Positions 37,699-51,200 of a stretch of 64,000 bases of DNA are shown in pieces. A program made the position numbers and the translations under genes. The DNA is taken from positions 13,020,001 through 13,084,000 of the forward strand of contig CP075495.1 in the NCBI GenBank assembly GCA_021613535.1, read 5' to 3'. The notes under the pieces are model-generated. The model searched no databases. It was not told where the DNA came from and worked only from the letters and a program-made list of their open reading frames with translations. This stretch comes from Adineta vaga (taxonomy: Eukaryota; Rotifera). Numbering within the stretch: position 1 is the first letter of the stretch; every line of letters starts with the position of its first letter.

Positions 37699-39208
37699 TT
37701 ATGGATTTTCACGTTTTTGTGTATTGAGTAATTGACGACGTTTACGTTCGTTTGATAAACGATCACATGCTTGTTGAATATTCATAAATATATTTTCAGC
37801 CTTTTGTTTTTCTTTAACATCCTATAAATAAACATCATTCACATATATTATTCATTTCATCTGAAAGAGAATACAAATTTTTACTCGATGTCTATCTGGA
37901 TGCCATTGACGTGATAAAGTTCGACATTGATATTCGATTTGTTTTTGAGAAGCATCATAATGTAAATTTAATGTCTAGAATTACAAATTGATTTGAATAT
38001 GTTTCATTCGACCTATTTAACGTCTATTTATTTAGCACCAAAGAGATAGTCGAGAGAGAGAGAGTGTGTGTGTGTTCAGTATTACATTTTACCTCATATG
38101 CTTGTTTTTCATTTTCAGAATCAAATGCCATCCATATCTGTGTCCATATACCTTTTACACCATATCTTAAATAAAATATCCATAATTGTCGTAAAATATT
38201 GAATAATTGTTGATATAATAGAATAAATTCTTGTGATTTAAAGAAATCATTCAAAACATCTTTAACTTTGACACGTTGACCTTTGATATCGACTTGTAAA
38301 TTTTGATAAAGAGCTGATGTAAATAAGGCACTGAAGAGCATAATACAAAATCCATAACTAAGACAACGTCGAATAAAATGCCGACGCTTTCGTTTTGTTG
38401 ATTTTAAACATTGAGATTCTTTCGATTTTGTTATTGTTAATTCTGAGAAATATGTCGGATTCCATTCAACTTTCCATTCGAAAAATAATGAGCAAAGAAA
38501 GGCGGATAAATTAAATGATGGTGAGGATGCATTAATGAAAGGTAATCCAAGTAATGCACCTAAGAATGGCCATAGAAATGAACATTGACGTGGTCCAACT
38601 GTTCCCACCATTTGCGTTCCTAAAATAATCAGAAGTTCATCAAAACATTTCAACGATATTCTCTTACCAATAGCAATAGCTAATATACTACAACTTCCAC
38701 TAAATAATGATAAAAGTGGCTGGACATGCCATGTATCAGGAAAAGCATAAAAAGTAATAAAACCATAAAATATCGATATAATGAATTGACCTTTGAAAAA
38801 TAAAAGAAATTATATTCAGTTCTTTTGAAACTTATGTATATATATATATCCTCGACTGCATTAAAACAATGGTAATAGAAACCTATTTCAATGCTGTCAC
38901 TGATATATTAAGAAATAAACTTGTTAAATTTACTTACCACAAAATCGAAAGATTTCAAATGAAGGTGATTTTCTTTGTATCATTTTTAATTTATATTTAT
39001 CGATAATATATTGATCTTCATTTGCTTCATGAACATAATGATTTATTAAAAAGAAAAATTCATAGAAAAAACCAAGACCAAATCCACCGAAAGTAGTACA
39101 CCATAGAATAGCATGTTGAGTACGACCCAAATAAAGATGATGTAAACCAAAGAGACCACCGATTAAAGAAAATAAATATGTTAATATCACACTCTTTTTA
39201 TCAGTCAT
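37699..39208 (-). CDS. DNAJC22: DnaJ homologue subfamily C member 22 (TM2 plus J domain)
   Basis: Multi-pass membrane co-chaperone, the orthologue of fly Wurst, implicated in clathrin-mediated endocytosis. The N-terminal TM2-type segment is SVILTYLFSLIGGLFGLHHL, then YLGRTQHAILWCTTFGGFGL. The next exons add more TM helices (FIISIFYGFITFYAFPD; IGTQMVGTVGPRQCSFLW; RCLSYGFCIMLFSALFTSAL). The J domain sits at the C-terminus, as in DNAJC22: AYETLNLHYDASQKQIEYQC, then RTLSRQWHPDRH with the HPD motif, then NIFMNIQQACDRLSNERKR. Five exons or so; intron 1 starts after FEIFRFCG. The start is at 39208 (MTDKKSVILTYL). A (GA)n/(GT)n tract lies in the intron near 38050-38076. Family call is strong because the domain order is distinctive. 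Confidence 0.92.
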
Positions 39209-42200
39209 GAACTATCACAAAATTGAATTCTAGAAAAATCAAGTTTAATTATTTAAATAAGTAAAAAAACCATTAGAAAAATCCAAGGTGAGAATTCTAA
39301 CTCGACTTTTTTCTCTCTCGAGACAAGGAAAGAGTATATTTGGACTAAAAGATTTGAATGCCGCTAGAATCTTCTATTTCACTCACGTTGATACTAGCGA
39401 CTTTTTTTATAATATGATGCATTTTTTGATTACCTACGACATCTGACAATGTCTTCAAGTTTTAACGCAATGAAACGAGATTTTCGTAGATGTCATACAC
39501 GGAGAGAGACAGAGAGAGAGAGAAAGAACTCATTTCATATTCAATGAACAGCTGCACAATAAGTATTCGAAAGAGAACGGCATAATAGTTTGTCGTTAGT
39601 TAAGTTGATTGTAAAAACTATTCAAAGTCAAGCATTATTATTAGTATGAAAGAGAAAAGAAATATAGTTAACAAGTTTTATGATTTCCGGTTAGATATTG
39701 AAAAAAAAGTATTACATCTAAATGTCTTTCTTCTTCTTTTTCATTATCGTTTGTGATTTGGAGAAAATGAAATGTTCAAGTACAATTTGAAAATTTCTTT
39801 GAAATAACCGTTTTTTTTTGGTAGTAAAACGCACTCAGCTTGAAATTGATCGTCAAGGATTCCATCTTTCTTATAAAAATAATCGCACGCTTTTCTTTTT
39901 ATATAATTCATATATTGTCCAACTGTTACATATCATAGAGCATAATATTACAAGTACTTCAACTAAATTCTTTCTATTAATATAAGAAATTAAAAACAAA
40001 CATGTTCATTTTTTGCTCTTCCTTTGCGTTTCATTTATTCAAAGATTTTACTTTTGATCATCATTTGCTGTTCAATCGATCGTACACACAGTTACCTTCT
40101 TACGAGAAAAGAAAAAGCTACAACATTATGATAATTAGTTGTTTTACGGTAGTTTTTTTTTCTTTAATGATCATGATTAGTTGACACAGATGGTTCACAT
40201 GGCCATCATTGCATTAATATCAATAGAGTCATCAGATTCACTAGATAAAATGTTTGTTTAAATGAGATTGTCAAGGTTATAGTTGATTGCTGAATATAAG
40301 TTTGTTAGAATTTATAAACTCAATTGAATCGTTCATTTCTATTAGAACTACGTTTTTTTCTTCTTTCGATCAAACGAATTACTTGGATATACTACTGTGA
40401 AAGATAAATATATTCTTTTCTTGTTAACTATGATATAACTCTATATATAAGTTATTCTTCAATGTCAAAATTGTTAAGTGCCTTTGTTAGAAATTCGTTG
40501 TAGCATGTCTAGATTTCCATTTAGTTGATTAATTCTTATGAATTTTTACTTCAACTTATCCTTGAAATGAACTGTGGTAGTACAGCAATTAAAATGATTT
40601 AATTTAGATCGATATTACGTAAGTTAAAGTTGTTAGTCATCATCGAATGACTTTGAAAAATGAAATAATTAATCGTGGAGAAAAAAAGAAATGCTAAAAA
40701 ATGCGTTTAGTAATTTAGGCTAAAATGAAATCTATTCATGTATAATTAAATGTACTGAAAAAAAGGTTTTTCTTCTTAGAATTAAATTTAATAAGTCATT
40801 TATCATAATCTAGACTTGATAACGTTCTTATTAAAGAATAATTGATTCTATTTAGTGAATTATTCATTTTCTTTTTCGACCATTGTTTAACAATAACTAT
40901 TGTTATTCGTCGTTTCTTTCTTCTGTGTATATATATATATATATGGAATAGATGATCAATTATCACGGGATAATAATATTTAATTTGTGTTAAGATATTA
41001 AATTTTAGTCGATTCTTTTTATCTTTCAATTTACATCAAGATAATACATGTAGGTCGTGGATTAAAATCATTAATGGAATTTCACAAGTGATCAAAAAAA
41101 AAAAGATTGACTCTTGCCGTTTACTTATACTGATGACAAGTGTAAATGAGTTTTTCTTTTCATTCTTCTCTTCATCAGGATCATAATCATCATCTACCCA
41201 TTTCATCAATCTCTTTCTCTCTATGTGTGTATGTGTCATATAGTATTAACATATCACGACGCGCGAACGCACGCGTAAAAGTATCTGTATCTGCGTGTAT
41301 ATATATATATACATATATATATACAGTTGAAGGCGTTTGTTCACGTTTAATTGTAGATTATCATCGCGGCACATGTGAGTCGATAGTAGGTCTTGTGCTT
41401 CTTTGTGTCGTTGTCATTAAAGAAGAGAAGAGAGAAGAGGGAAAAGAGAGAGAGAGAAAGAATGGAAAGAAAGAGAAAGGGAGAAAAAAAGCTCATTTGT
41501 AAAAGGATTACGTGTACATAGCAAGCACATTTTGAAATATAAATCAATGCACGAATGACGACCAGTCGGCCTGAAGCTCTGCTACGCATACGAGTTCAAG
41601 GTAAACATAAACACCGGAATACCGCAGGGTCTACTGTATCCTTTTTCATTTTGTCCATACATTTATTCAAAGCGATAGGTATGATGATGGAAAAAGCCTA
41701 AGCAAAAAAAAGAGGAGAAGAAAAAAGTGCACATTACCCCTCATCATGAAGTATTGTTAAACAAAAAAAATTTTAAGAATATTTTGAATCTTATTTATTG
41801 CGAGTATACATAGTCGAGTCGTCACCACCACTATCCCACCACCACTATTTTCATGTAACATAGACATACGCGTAACAATTGATTGCATACGTACGTTTGT
41901 ATGTTCAAAATTAACAAAATGAGAACAACGAACTGTATTTGATGATTGTCAGTAGTAGACATAGTTAGTTCGTCTGTCTCAAAAATTAAATATTCTCCTT
42001 GAAAAAAAAACGCTTGCGTCTATCGAAGCCATAGCCACACAAACATTAAGAATATTTAGTCGGAATTATAAATATCTTTTATACAATTATAGTCGTTAGG
42101 CTCTTTCCCTCCTTCACTTTCTTTTATACTTCTTCAATTTTGACATAGCAGGACTTCATATGTATATGTATACATGAATATATATAGGCACTGTGCTTTA

Positions 42201-42849
42201 TTAACACTTGACAATTAAAAATGAATGTTCTAGGCTTCAAACCAGTCAAGTGTTAGTTCGACTTTCAAGATAGAACGGCATCACTGTTCAATTTTATAGA
42301 CAAAAAAAAGCCTAGACTGTCTACTCAGCATGTTGTTTTCTTTTTATCAACATTTGCAACCATAGAGAGATGGTTTTAATACGAAATGAAACAAAGATGA
42401 AGAAGTAAGAGAAAGAGAGAGAGAAAGAGACAGAGAAGAAGAAAAAACTGATTCTTTTACTTCGGTAGGTGTCCTGATCACACAATATATATATATACAT
42501 TTTTTCTTTGTTAGTATACCTAGCGAAGTGAGGCGATTTGAAACGTATAACCCCATTTTAAAGAAAATAAGAGAATAAGAAGATGATCCAAAACTGTAAA
42601 TTTTCACTGCCGGTCAAATAGAGCACTTGAATTTTTTTTGCTATTTCTTTACTTACCGTATGTATATTCAAGGTACCATTATTCATCACCTGCTGTTGAT
42701 GTACATATAATATATAAAACACGTCAAAATTACATAATCGTTTCAATTTGATTTTGCGATTTGAACTCGTCATCTTCTTTTTCGCTCTTCCTCTCTCTCT
42801 CTGCTTCATTTTTTACCAGCATATAAAGCATTTATTCAACTACATTCAA
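39209..42849. other. Non-coding region, 3.6 kb
   Basis: Between divergent genes (DNAJC22 minus, membrane protein plus). Contains (TA)n tracts near 40927-40945 and 41298-41323, GA-rich runs near 39500-39522, 41423-41460 and 42407-42432. Short open frames look random or low complexity. No exon, tRNA or mobile element recognised. Confidence 0.45.
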
Positions 42850-43898
42850 ATGACAACACATGCAACAATGTCGTTTGATAGTCATCCTCGTCATACATTA
42901 TACAGTAATCGAACTTATGCTTGTACGACAACAACAACATCCCCATCACATCCATCTACTATTAATCAACCATTTCAATCCTATTTAAAAACATTACCAA
43001 CAATCAATATATGCGAAAATCGTTTATATGATGTAACTGTAGCAGGTGATGTTGGATCAGCAACATCATCATCATATATTAATAGTAGTGAACATTATGA
43101 TAATACATACATAAATACGTATGATAATCCAATACAATATTTTGAAAATGTAAGTTAATCATTATGAACGAATAAGATGACGAGAAGTTTTCATTTCTTT
43201 CTTTCTTTTTGGGAAATATTTAGTATCCATCAAAAACAATTGATATTGTTAATAGTAGTTTAAATGATCTTCCACATTCAAATGAGAATTTTTATGATCA
43301 TGCTGGCGGAGATGATAATGTTAATGGTTCATCAAATAGTTCTCGTAGTACATCACCTGTTCTATTTTATTTGGAAAATAAAAATTTAGCAATATGTGCA
43401 TGTATTATATCATTTCTTTTGTTATTACTTATTGGTTTAGGAATTTTTCTATTAAATAAATTAATCCGTCCTGTTATTATTAATACGACTGTGAACAATC
43501 ATTATGGTATCTTGAATATGACAAATACAACTACCACATCAACAACAACGATATTATCAACAAGACCGACGCCATTTGTTATGCCATTAAGAAGATCCTC
43601 GACAGATATATTAACAACGAGTAGCAATACATTATTAATAGATGATTATCCATTATCATGTCCGCCGAATCGTTGGGGAAAAACATGTGAACATATTTGT
43701 AAGCCATGTGGTCTCGGTATGTGTCAAATGACAACCGGCAAATGTATTTGTCCAGCAGAAGTTTATGGGGAATTTTGTGATCTATGGACAAGTAAATAAA
43801 AAAATTTAATTGTTGTTTTTACCAATTGAATGTTTTATTCATTTTTCTCGTTTATTTTAGTTAATGACAAACCAAAACGTGGCGATATGAGGAGATGA
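42850..43898 (+). CDS. Single-pass membrane protein with C-terminal EGF-like module
   Basis: Three coding exons: 42850-43149, 43224-43791 and 43861-43898. Introns 43150-43223 (gtaagt...atttag) and 43792-43860 (gtaaat...ttttag) keep the frame, the last giving the C-terminus LWTINDKPKRGDMRR rather than the stop at 43799. The N-terminal half is Ser/Thr/Asn/Tyr-rich and lacks a signal peptide. One TM helix (ICACIISFLLLLLIGLGIFL) lies in the middle. Beyond it come Asn-glycosylation sites (NTT, NMTN), a Thr-rich stalk and a Cys-rich EGF/laminin-like module, CPPNRWGKTCEHICKPCGLG to CICPAEVYGEFC. This order suggests a type II orientation with the EGF-like end outside. No orthologue recognised; an adhesion or ligand role is only a guess. 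Confidence 0.72.
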
Positions 43899-44752
43899 CA
43901 ACTAGTTTTGTTTTTTGTTAATGTATATATATTTTTCAAAGAGCTTATTTGTTTGTGTGTATGTGAAAGAATGAATAATTTTATTCGATAAGAAAAGAAA
44001 AACCATACCGGATGTGAACGGAAGGTATCGCACAATTACAATAATAACTTTTCAAAGCTTTAATAGAAATCATTATACATACATTTGATTTAATTATTTC
44101 TTTATTGTTCTCTTCACCTATATGGGACGTATTCGAAAGAAAGTAAAGCCATGAACATTGATCAAGTATTCATGAATACATATCTCGGATTTGTTCATTC
44201 AATATAAATATGAACTTGTATATCAAATCGTTTAAATCTTCAATGATTTTGATTAGTCATAGATAACCTATGAAAAAAGAAAAGCTATTGTTTCGAAAAG
44301 AAGTTTTTCTGTTTTGTCATTTATAATTATTCGCACGATAACTTATGAGATTCAATTGAGTGATTTGTTTTAGATCGAGGAGAAAAAACAACGTCAGGAA
44401 TGACCTTCTCCTCTTTGTAAATTGATTCGCTTGAATGACGAAGAAGTAGAGAAAAAAAAATGACAGAACATGTACGAAGCTAGTCAATATTTTGAATATT
44501 TATCGATATGATGATGTATAAAGAATTGCATATTTTGTTATCAACTGTCTCATTTCATATACTTTCACAATAATTAATAGAACAATAACCTTGTAACCGG
44601 AAGGTTTTTATACGTAATTTTTATTCTATGTTTACGTGTTAACATCTATAAACGTTCTTTTTATAATAGTTCTGTTTTGTATCATAACCAGACAAATAGT
44701 TAAATATTCTATAAAGAAGAAAAACAAAAGTAAATTCTTCTTTGCTTTCTCA
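43899..44752. other. Intergenic spacer upstream of the kinase pair
   Basis: AT-rich, no exon recognised. The open frame that extends upstream of the kinase start to 44636 would add a hydrophobic segment, but it is probably 5' UTR or a longer alternative N-terminus. Confidence 0.4.
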
Positions 44753-45743
44753 ATGACTGGCCGTCATATTTCTATTAGTGGAATTCCCTATAAAGTTGAA
44801 GAAGAGATAGGTCATGGTCTTCATAGTGTTGTCTATGGTGCACGTGATCTTCGTGATGGACAATCAGTTGCGATTAAAATAGTAAATTTTGTTCCTGGTT
44901 TTGTTGGAGCAAAAGTTGATACAGAATCTCGACGACATTCCTATTGGAAAGAAGTCGAATTACTTTCGTATCTACAAACTTTAAATCCATATACGATACG
45001 TTTATTTAATTATGATTATAATGATTATTATGGAATGATTGTTATGGAACGTGGCGGAACATTTCGTGATACGTTAATTGATTATCTTATGAGTGGAAGA
45101 ACTATGTCAGTGCCAACAATTCAAAAATTTTGGTCACAAATGGTAGATGCTATTCATCATCTACATCGAATTGGTATCGTTCATGGTGATTGTAAACCTG
45201 AAAATTTTATTCAAGTTGGGAAAGATGGAACATCATTAAGGCTTATTGATATGGGAATAAGTTTTGAACTACCACCTTTCACTACAAGTCGTTTGCATAC
45301 TGCTGCTGGTACACCAGGTAATTATTATTTTGAAAAAATATCTTGCGTCCGATGTGAATTGTTTGTACTTCGGTTTTTTTTTTGAAAGAAAGAATAAGCT
45401 GATATTTTTCTTATCTTCTTTTCAAATAGATTATGTTTCTCCGGAAATGGTCTACTCATGCGGTGTTCTGGGCGATCAAGCTAAATTTGGTTATAAAGCC
45501 GATATTTGGGCACTGGGTGTTATTTTATTTGAAATGGCATTCGGTTATCGACCTTTACAAGTTTTAGGTAGTAGTGAAAGGAAAATAAATTTTTTAGGAC
45601 AATTACATCGTGATATCGAAATACCTGAGCATCCTGACAAAGATTTACGTGATATACTTAGACGTTGTTTACGTTCAAATCATCGTCGACGTCCGAATAG
45701 CGAACAACTCTTAAACCATCCATTTTTAACACGATCTCGTTAA
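44753..45743 (+). CDS. MPS1/TTK-like protein kinase, short form (copy 1)
   Basis: Two exons, 44753-45317 and 45430-45743, joined in frame as AGTP|DYVSPEM. It is a kinase domain with almost no extra sequence (about 292 aa). Motifs: glycine-loop region IGHGLHSVVYGA, Lys in VAIKIV, Glu in YWKEVELL, catalytic loop VHGDCKPENF, LIDMGISF in place of DFG, activation-segment end YVSPEM, then GYKADIWALGVILFEMAFGY and RRCLRSNHRRRPNSEQLLNH. Catalytic Asp, Lys, Asn and the metal-binding Asp are all present, so activity is plausible, but HRD is HGD and DFG is DMG. The catalytic-loop form and the RxxxCLxxxxxxRPxxxxLLxHPF end resemble MPS1/TTK more than other kinases; the MPS1 N-terminal TPR is absent. A longer start at 44636 is possible. 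It forms a tandem pair with the gene at 46325. Confidence 0.8.
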
Positions 45744-45753
45744 TATTCCAATC

Positions 45754-45786
<33 letters not shown>

Positions 45787-46324
45787 AAGGAAAAAAAGAA
45801 TGCATTTCTTTTTTTTCTCATTTCATTTTCTCATCTATTTTATTTTCTCATCGTTTGTTTTTTTTTCTTAATTTATATTGTCATTATTTCGAGTATTCGA
45901 TCTGCATACTCTAACTAACTGACTCATCATAGATTGATATATATGCACCATATACATCGATGTACTCGAGAGGATGATGTAATAAATGTGAAGCAAATAT
46001 AGCACACCTATATAAAAAAAAACGAAGAAGCAGAAAGAGAAAGCTTCAATTGAATATTGCTTTGCTTCTCGATTTATTTCTTCCTTTGTTCAGCATTGCT
46101 CTATTACCAATTGTCTATTCTCTTTTTCTTTTTTACATACGTATAAAAATACAATTGAACCGCATCCGTATATATATATCTCACTTTTTCGTCTATTACA
46201 TAGCGTATGTATTTTGTATGAATGGTTGACGAAGTTGTTCTCTTCTTTTTTCAGTACATATATGTTTGAATGACAAAGTGGCTATCGTAATATTTTTGAC
46301 AAAAAAAAAACGTAGAATTTAATC
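45744..46324. other. Spacer between tandem kinases with (ATT)n
   Basis: A perfect trinucleotide run of about eleven ATT units lies at about 45753-45785, just after the first kinase stop, followed by T-rich tracts. The rest is presumed promoter of the second kinase. No exon seen. Confidence 0.6.
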
Positions 46325-47262
46325 ATGGGTGATATCATATTACCAGGACGTCGTTTACATTTGAAACATGGATTATATACCGTTGATGGTATGCTCGGTT
46401 TTGGTCTTCATTCAAAAGTCTATTCAGCACATGATACAAGTTGTAATCGATCAATTGCTTTAAAAATAATTGATTTAGAACATCAAAATGTTACTGTTCG
46501 CGCATCCACAATATCACGACGACAAAGTTTTCAAAAAGAATTACAATATTTATTACGTTTACAACGTGTTAATCCATATATTGTTCGTATTTATGATTAT
46601 GATATACAAAATTCCGGTGTTATTGCTATGGAACAAGGTACACCACTTCGATATTTTTTACCGAAATATCCTAATCCACCTGGTCCACACTTATCACCAC
46701 AATCTGTACATCTTTTTTGGCGTCAACTTGTTGATGGTGTCAGATTTTTACATCGAGCACGTATTGTACATTCCGATCTGAAACCAGAAAACCTTATTGT
46801 TTTACCAAATGGACAAGTACGAATTATTGATTTAGGTATGATAAATAGAAATAAGTTTCTTTTTCTATTCACAATTTCTATACAATTCTAGGTATTTCTT
46901 TTACATTACCGCGTATGGTTACTTCAAAAAGACGTATCTGGGCTGGTACACCTGATTATAGTGCACCAGAAATGCATAAATCATCGCCAGGACTTCCACC
47001 AAAATATGGTTATAAAAGTGATATTTGGTCTTTAGGTATACTTCTCCATGAAATGGCTACTGGTTTTCGACCATTATACGCATTGAATAGCAATTATGAA
47101 AAAATTCATTATTTAAAACATTTACATGATGATCTTCCTCTTGATGAAACTGCCTCGCCAAGTGTTCAAAATATGATGAGACAATGTTTACGGCTGCTTC
47201 CCAAACATCGACCAACAGCAGAACAACTTTCTTTACATCACTATGTTGTACATGGATATTGA
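46325..47262 (+). CDS. MPS1/TTK-like protein kinase, short form (copy 2)
   Basis: Two exons, 46325-46835 and 46892-47262, joined in frame as IIDLG|ISFTL. About 293 aa, again a bare kinase domain. Motifs: LGFGLHSKVYSAHD, Lys in IALKII, Glu in FQKELQYLL, catalytic loop VHSDLKPENL (HSD as in MPS1/TTK), IIDLGISF for DFG, AGTPDYSAPEM, GYKSDIWSLGILLHEMATGF and RQCLRLLPKHRPTAEQLSLH. Catalytic residues are intact. It shares the layout, the SRRxSxxKE segment and the GFRPL/GYRPL motif with the upstream kinase, so the two are tandem paralogues, but identity is moderate and the single introns are at different places. Spindle-checkpoint function is typical of MPS1; without the N-terminal region these short forms may do something else. 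Confidence 0.82.
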
Positions 47263-48222
47263 AAGAAGAAGAAGAAGAAGAAAAAAAACACTTGTATGCG
47301 TTTATTTAACAGTATTAGAAAAGACTGTTGATAGCTGATGATAAAATCTATGAGTAAATAATGTCAATAGACAATGAAATTTCACTATTGATGACAGATG
47401 ATAGAAAAATTTTCGTCTCAATACAAAATGAACATATTTCAAGATGATAAATGTCGATAATTATAGTACATATAATTGTAAAGGACAAAAGAAAACAATC
47501 GAAAATCCGTGGATATTTCCTATCATTACTTAATAATAGAACAGTATTTGCATACATTTTCATTTAGACACATATTCTTCGTCATATAAGTAACTCAATG
47601 GGAAAAAAACCGTTTTTCATATCAGAGTCGAATCAATTCTTCCGATAAATTCATTAGTATTATCCAAACATTCCTTTTTTTAATAAACAGAACAAGAAAA
47701 AAATTCGTGCAGCTAACCAATACACACACGCACACACAAAAATATACATAGAATTGCGAGCAATAGTACAAAGAACAAAAGAAAATATATGAGCATTCAT
47801 AGCACAAAAAGAAAACCAGATAAGATATTTATCCTTTTCTTTCATAAACAAGATAAACACATAAGAAGAAGAAGAAGAGAAAAAAATATATATGAAATTT
47901 TGATTTTTCTATATAGAATATCATTCGATAATAAAACGCACACACATCAAAGTTTGAGTAAGAAATTCAATTGTACAGAAAAATAAAATAAAGTACAATT
48001 GACTTTCATTCAGTTATGAAATGAAAAGAAGAAAAATAAACAATTTTCATTACAATATAATCAATTTTGTTTTTTTTGTAAAGAAGAAAAATAACTGCTA
48101 GCCGGTGATTAGAATCGACTAGAGACAGTATGACAAGATAAACAGAAGAATATAGGATAAATTCGCATTGATATACTTGCTATCACAAACGACAAACAAA
48201 AAATTTGAGTGAACATAATATA
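47263..48222. other. Convergent intergenic region
   Basis: 3' flanks of the second kinase (plus) and the RhoGAP gene (minus). (GAA)n tract at about 47263-47281 and AT-rich sequence; no exon recognised. Confidence 0.45.
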
Positions 48223-51200
48223 TTATACACCACTATGAAAATTGATGTAATTCTCAGGTATTAAACCAGTTTTTCCATTGATTGTACCCATAACCTAAAC
48301 ATACAGAGAGAATTTATGCTTTAAATTTACAAGAAATATTTACCCATCCTGGTTCTTTTGATGGTCGAACTAAATAAGAATAGAGAATTTGATGAGCAAA
48401 ATCTTTTTAACAAAGAAAAATGTTACCTTGAGTTACAATTTCATTTGCATTGAATGATAATTCCGAATCATTATCAGCTAAACATTGATATAACGTCACA
48501 CCACGATTTTGTCTAAATTGAAATGAAATCAATTTTTTTCATACGAACAGCAATAATTAGTTTATAAACTAACATTTTTGATGGTACATTCGTAGTTTGT
48601 GGTATTGGTGTTGTTCTTAATGATGAAGATGCACTATTAATCGGTTCAAATTTCGCTGATGATAGACTATTAGTCATCGATAAACGATTTGCATTTTCAG
48701 TTGACGTTTGTCTTGGATATGATGATGATGTTGAGCGTGCTTGACTACTGAATAAATTGGAACTTTGCACTGAATGAACACCGGCAGATGATGTATTACT
48801 TAATGATTCTAAACTACTACTGGAACTAGCTAGAAAGAGAAATACAACAAATTATCGTTCATATTCACTAATTTGTTATATCGATAGATATTTATCATTA
48901 GATCAAAGAGTATTACATTAAGTCATCTTTGGATGACTAATAATAACAAACGATTAGTATGTTATATAATCAAGGAGATATCTATCAATTATCTCATAGT
49001 AACGAACGAATAAATAAATCAATCTTCTTAATTCATTTCAATTTTCAAAGATAACTTACAATCTTTTCTCGTAATATCTTCGACTGCTGGTGTATATAGA
49101 TTTTTATTTGTTAAATTTACATTATAATCAGCATTACATAAACCACGTCGACGAGTATCAGTTGTTGTTTCAAGATTTTCATCTGTTGCTGTTGGTGCTC
49201 TTCTAGTAATTGACTGAGAAAGAAAGAAAAAACACAGTAAATTCATTTCCTAATAGATCATTTTCTTCTTACTGCTAATGATGATAATGAATTACTCAGA
49301 TTAACCACAGCATGTTCTCCATTTTCATTTGTTCCAACCATTTCATCAATATCTTGTTGTTCAAGTTTAGATTTAAACATTTTTTCACAATGGATGATAA
49401 TTAATTCAACAATTGCATTACGAAATTTAATATCATATATTGATGAAACAGTTTCAACTTCAGGTCGAAGTAAAGATGGACCAAAACAAACACCCAAATT
49501 AACAGGTGTCATCAGATTTTTATCATTATGTTTCGATACACTACAAACAATTTTCAAATCTTCTTTTATTCGTGTAAAGAGACAACTTACTTATTTAAAT
49601 GTATCATAAGAATGTGTAGAAGATCATAATTTGCTTTTGGTAATTCTTTTAATAAACTATGAAGTGTTCGAATTCGTTCAGCCTTATCATCAATCACTAC
49701 GAAAACAAATCCAATGATAGAAAAAATAGATCGACAGATCGTTCATTCTTACTTGCTGCTTCAATGAATCGATTATGTAATTTAAATGTGAATATAGGTT
49801 CTTTTAATGTTCGTAAATAAAGTTTAAGTGCCGAACAAACTGTTTTTAATTCTAGATCTTCATCAATTTGTGTGGAAAGTTTTTGTGCAACTGTTTTATG
49901 TGGATCTAAAATAATCTCAATGAAAATCAACGATTTTTCTCTGTATAAACTTTTTGCTTACCAAAATGAATTGCCACAACAGAATTTACTTTCGATTGCA
50001 TACCAACAATACGATAAAGACCTTGTTCATGTAAACCACGACGTTCAACAATATGAATACATTTTTTAATAAAATCAATTCCAGATTCATCCAACTCATC
50101 TAATTTAAATGATATATAATGATTATTCTTTTTTTTTTTGAAAATAAATACTTTGCATTTCAGTTTTTGATGATATTTGTGGCCGAGAAATACTAATTTG
50201 TCCTTCCATAACTGATACCCATCCTTCCCAATCTTCTTCATTCGTTGATTGAAATGTAAAAACAATCATTTTATCGGATGATGCACCTTTTTCAATAGCA
50301 TGTATGTCAAACATAAATCGTTTATCAAGTTTTTCATCAGCTGGATGAATTACACAATGACGTACAAATACATCGTATGGACTTAACTAAAACAAACCAA
50401 GAAGTAAAATCATCGTGGTTTTCTTTTGGAAATTTTAATCTGTCAAATAAATGTTTCCTAATTGGCATTCGTGATATAAAATGTATCATGATTCTCTCTT
50501 TATGGAATAGTTATTACGTAAGAACAATGGAATTATATAGAATATATATCAATGATGATATTTTCATGTGATATCATTGAGATATGGATAAGAAAAACAA
50601 AGATATTCTGTAAGATTCAAATAACAGACAGACGAGTAGCAGATGGAAAAGTTATCAGTGGTTATTTTAGTTCGGATAATGACGAACAAAGACATAAATC
50701 AATTTCGGTATATATATATATATATATATATATATGACTTCAAGAAATAGATGCAAAGCAAAAACTAGTTTTTTTCATTCCCATTAAATTAAAAGAGAAA
50801 ATGTTATTTATTCGATTGATTTTATCTTTTTCTACTTTGACATTTTCAATGAAGATCATCGTTGTTTTTTCCATCTCGACATATTCTACCTGTTTTGTAC
50901 TTGTTTGCGTATAGTTGATCATTCTCAATAGACGGATATCTTTTCGGTATTGACAATAATATTTCGTTATTGCTGTTGTACCAATCAATTTATCTAAATT
51001 GAAAAAGAAATATTTCAATTCTTGATATTTTTCTATGAACTATTGCTTTACTTCTTTCAATAAGAAATAAATAACCTTCACGATTATATTCTTGATTTCG
51101 AAGTAGATGATCTTCGGGTCTCTAGAAGAAGAAATAGACAAATTTTTACAATATGAAAGTTTCTATTTGGATAATCTTACCATTAACATTTTCCATTTTA

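Noticed and set aside
43579-43791. Reverse-strand open frame across the EGF-like exon
   Set aside because: Shadow of the plus-strand coding exon; no domain and no splice support.
45318-45429. Apparent early stop in the first MPS1-like kinase
   Set aside because: It lies inside a 112-nt GT..AG intron; removing it joins AGTP to DYVSPEM in frame, matching the kinase fold.
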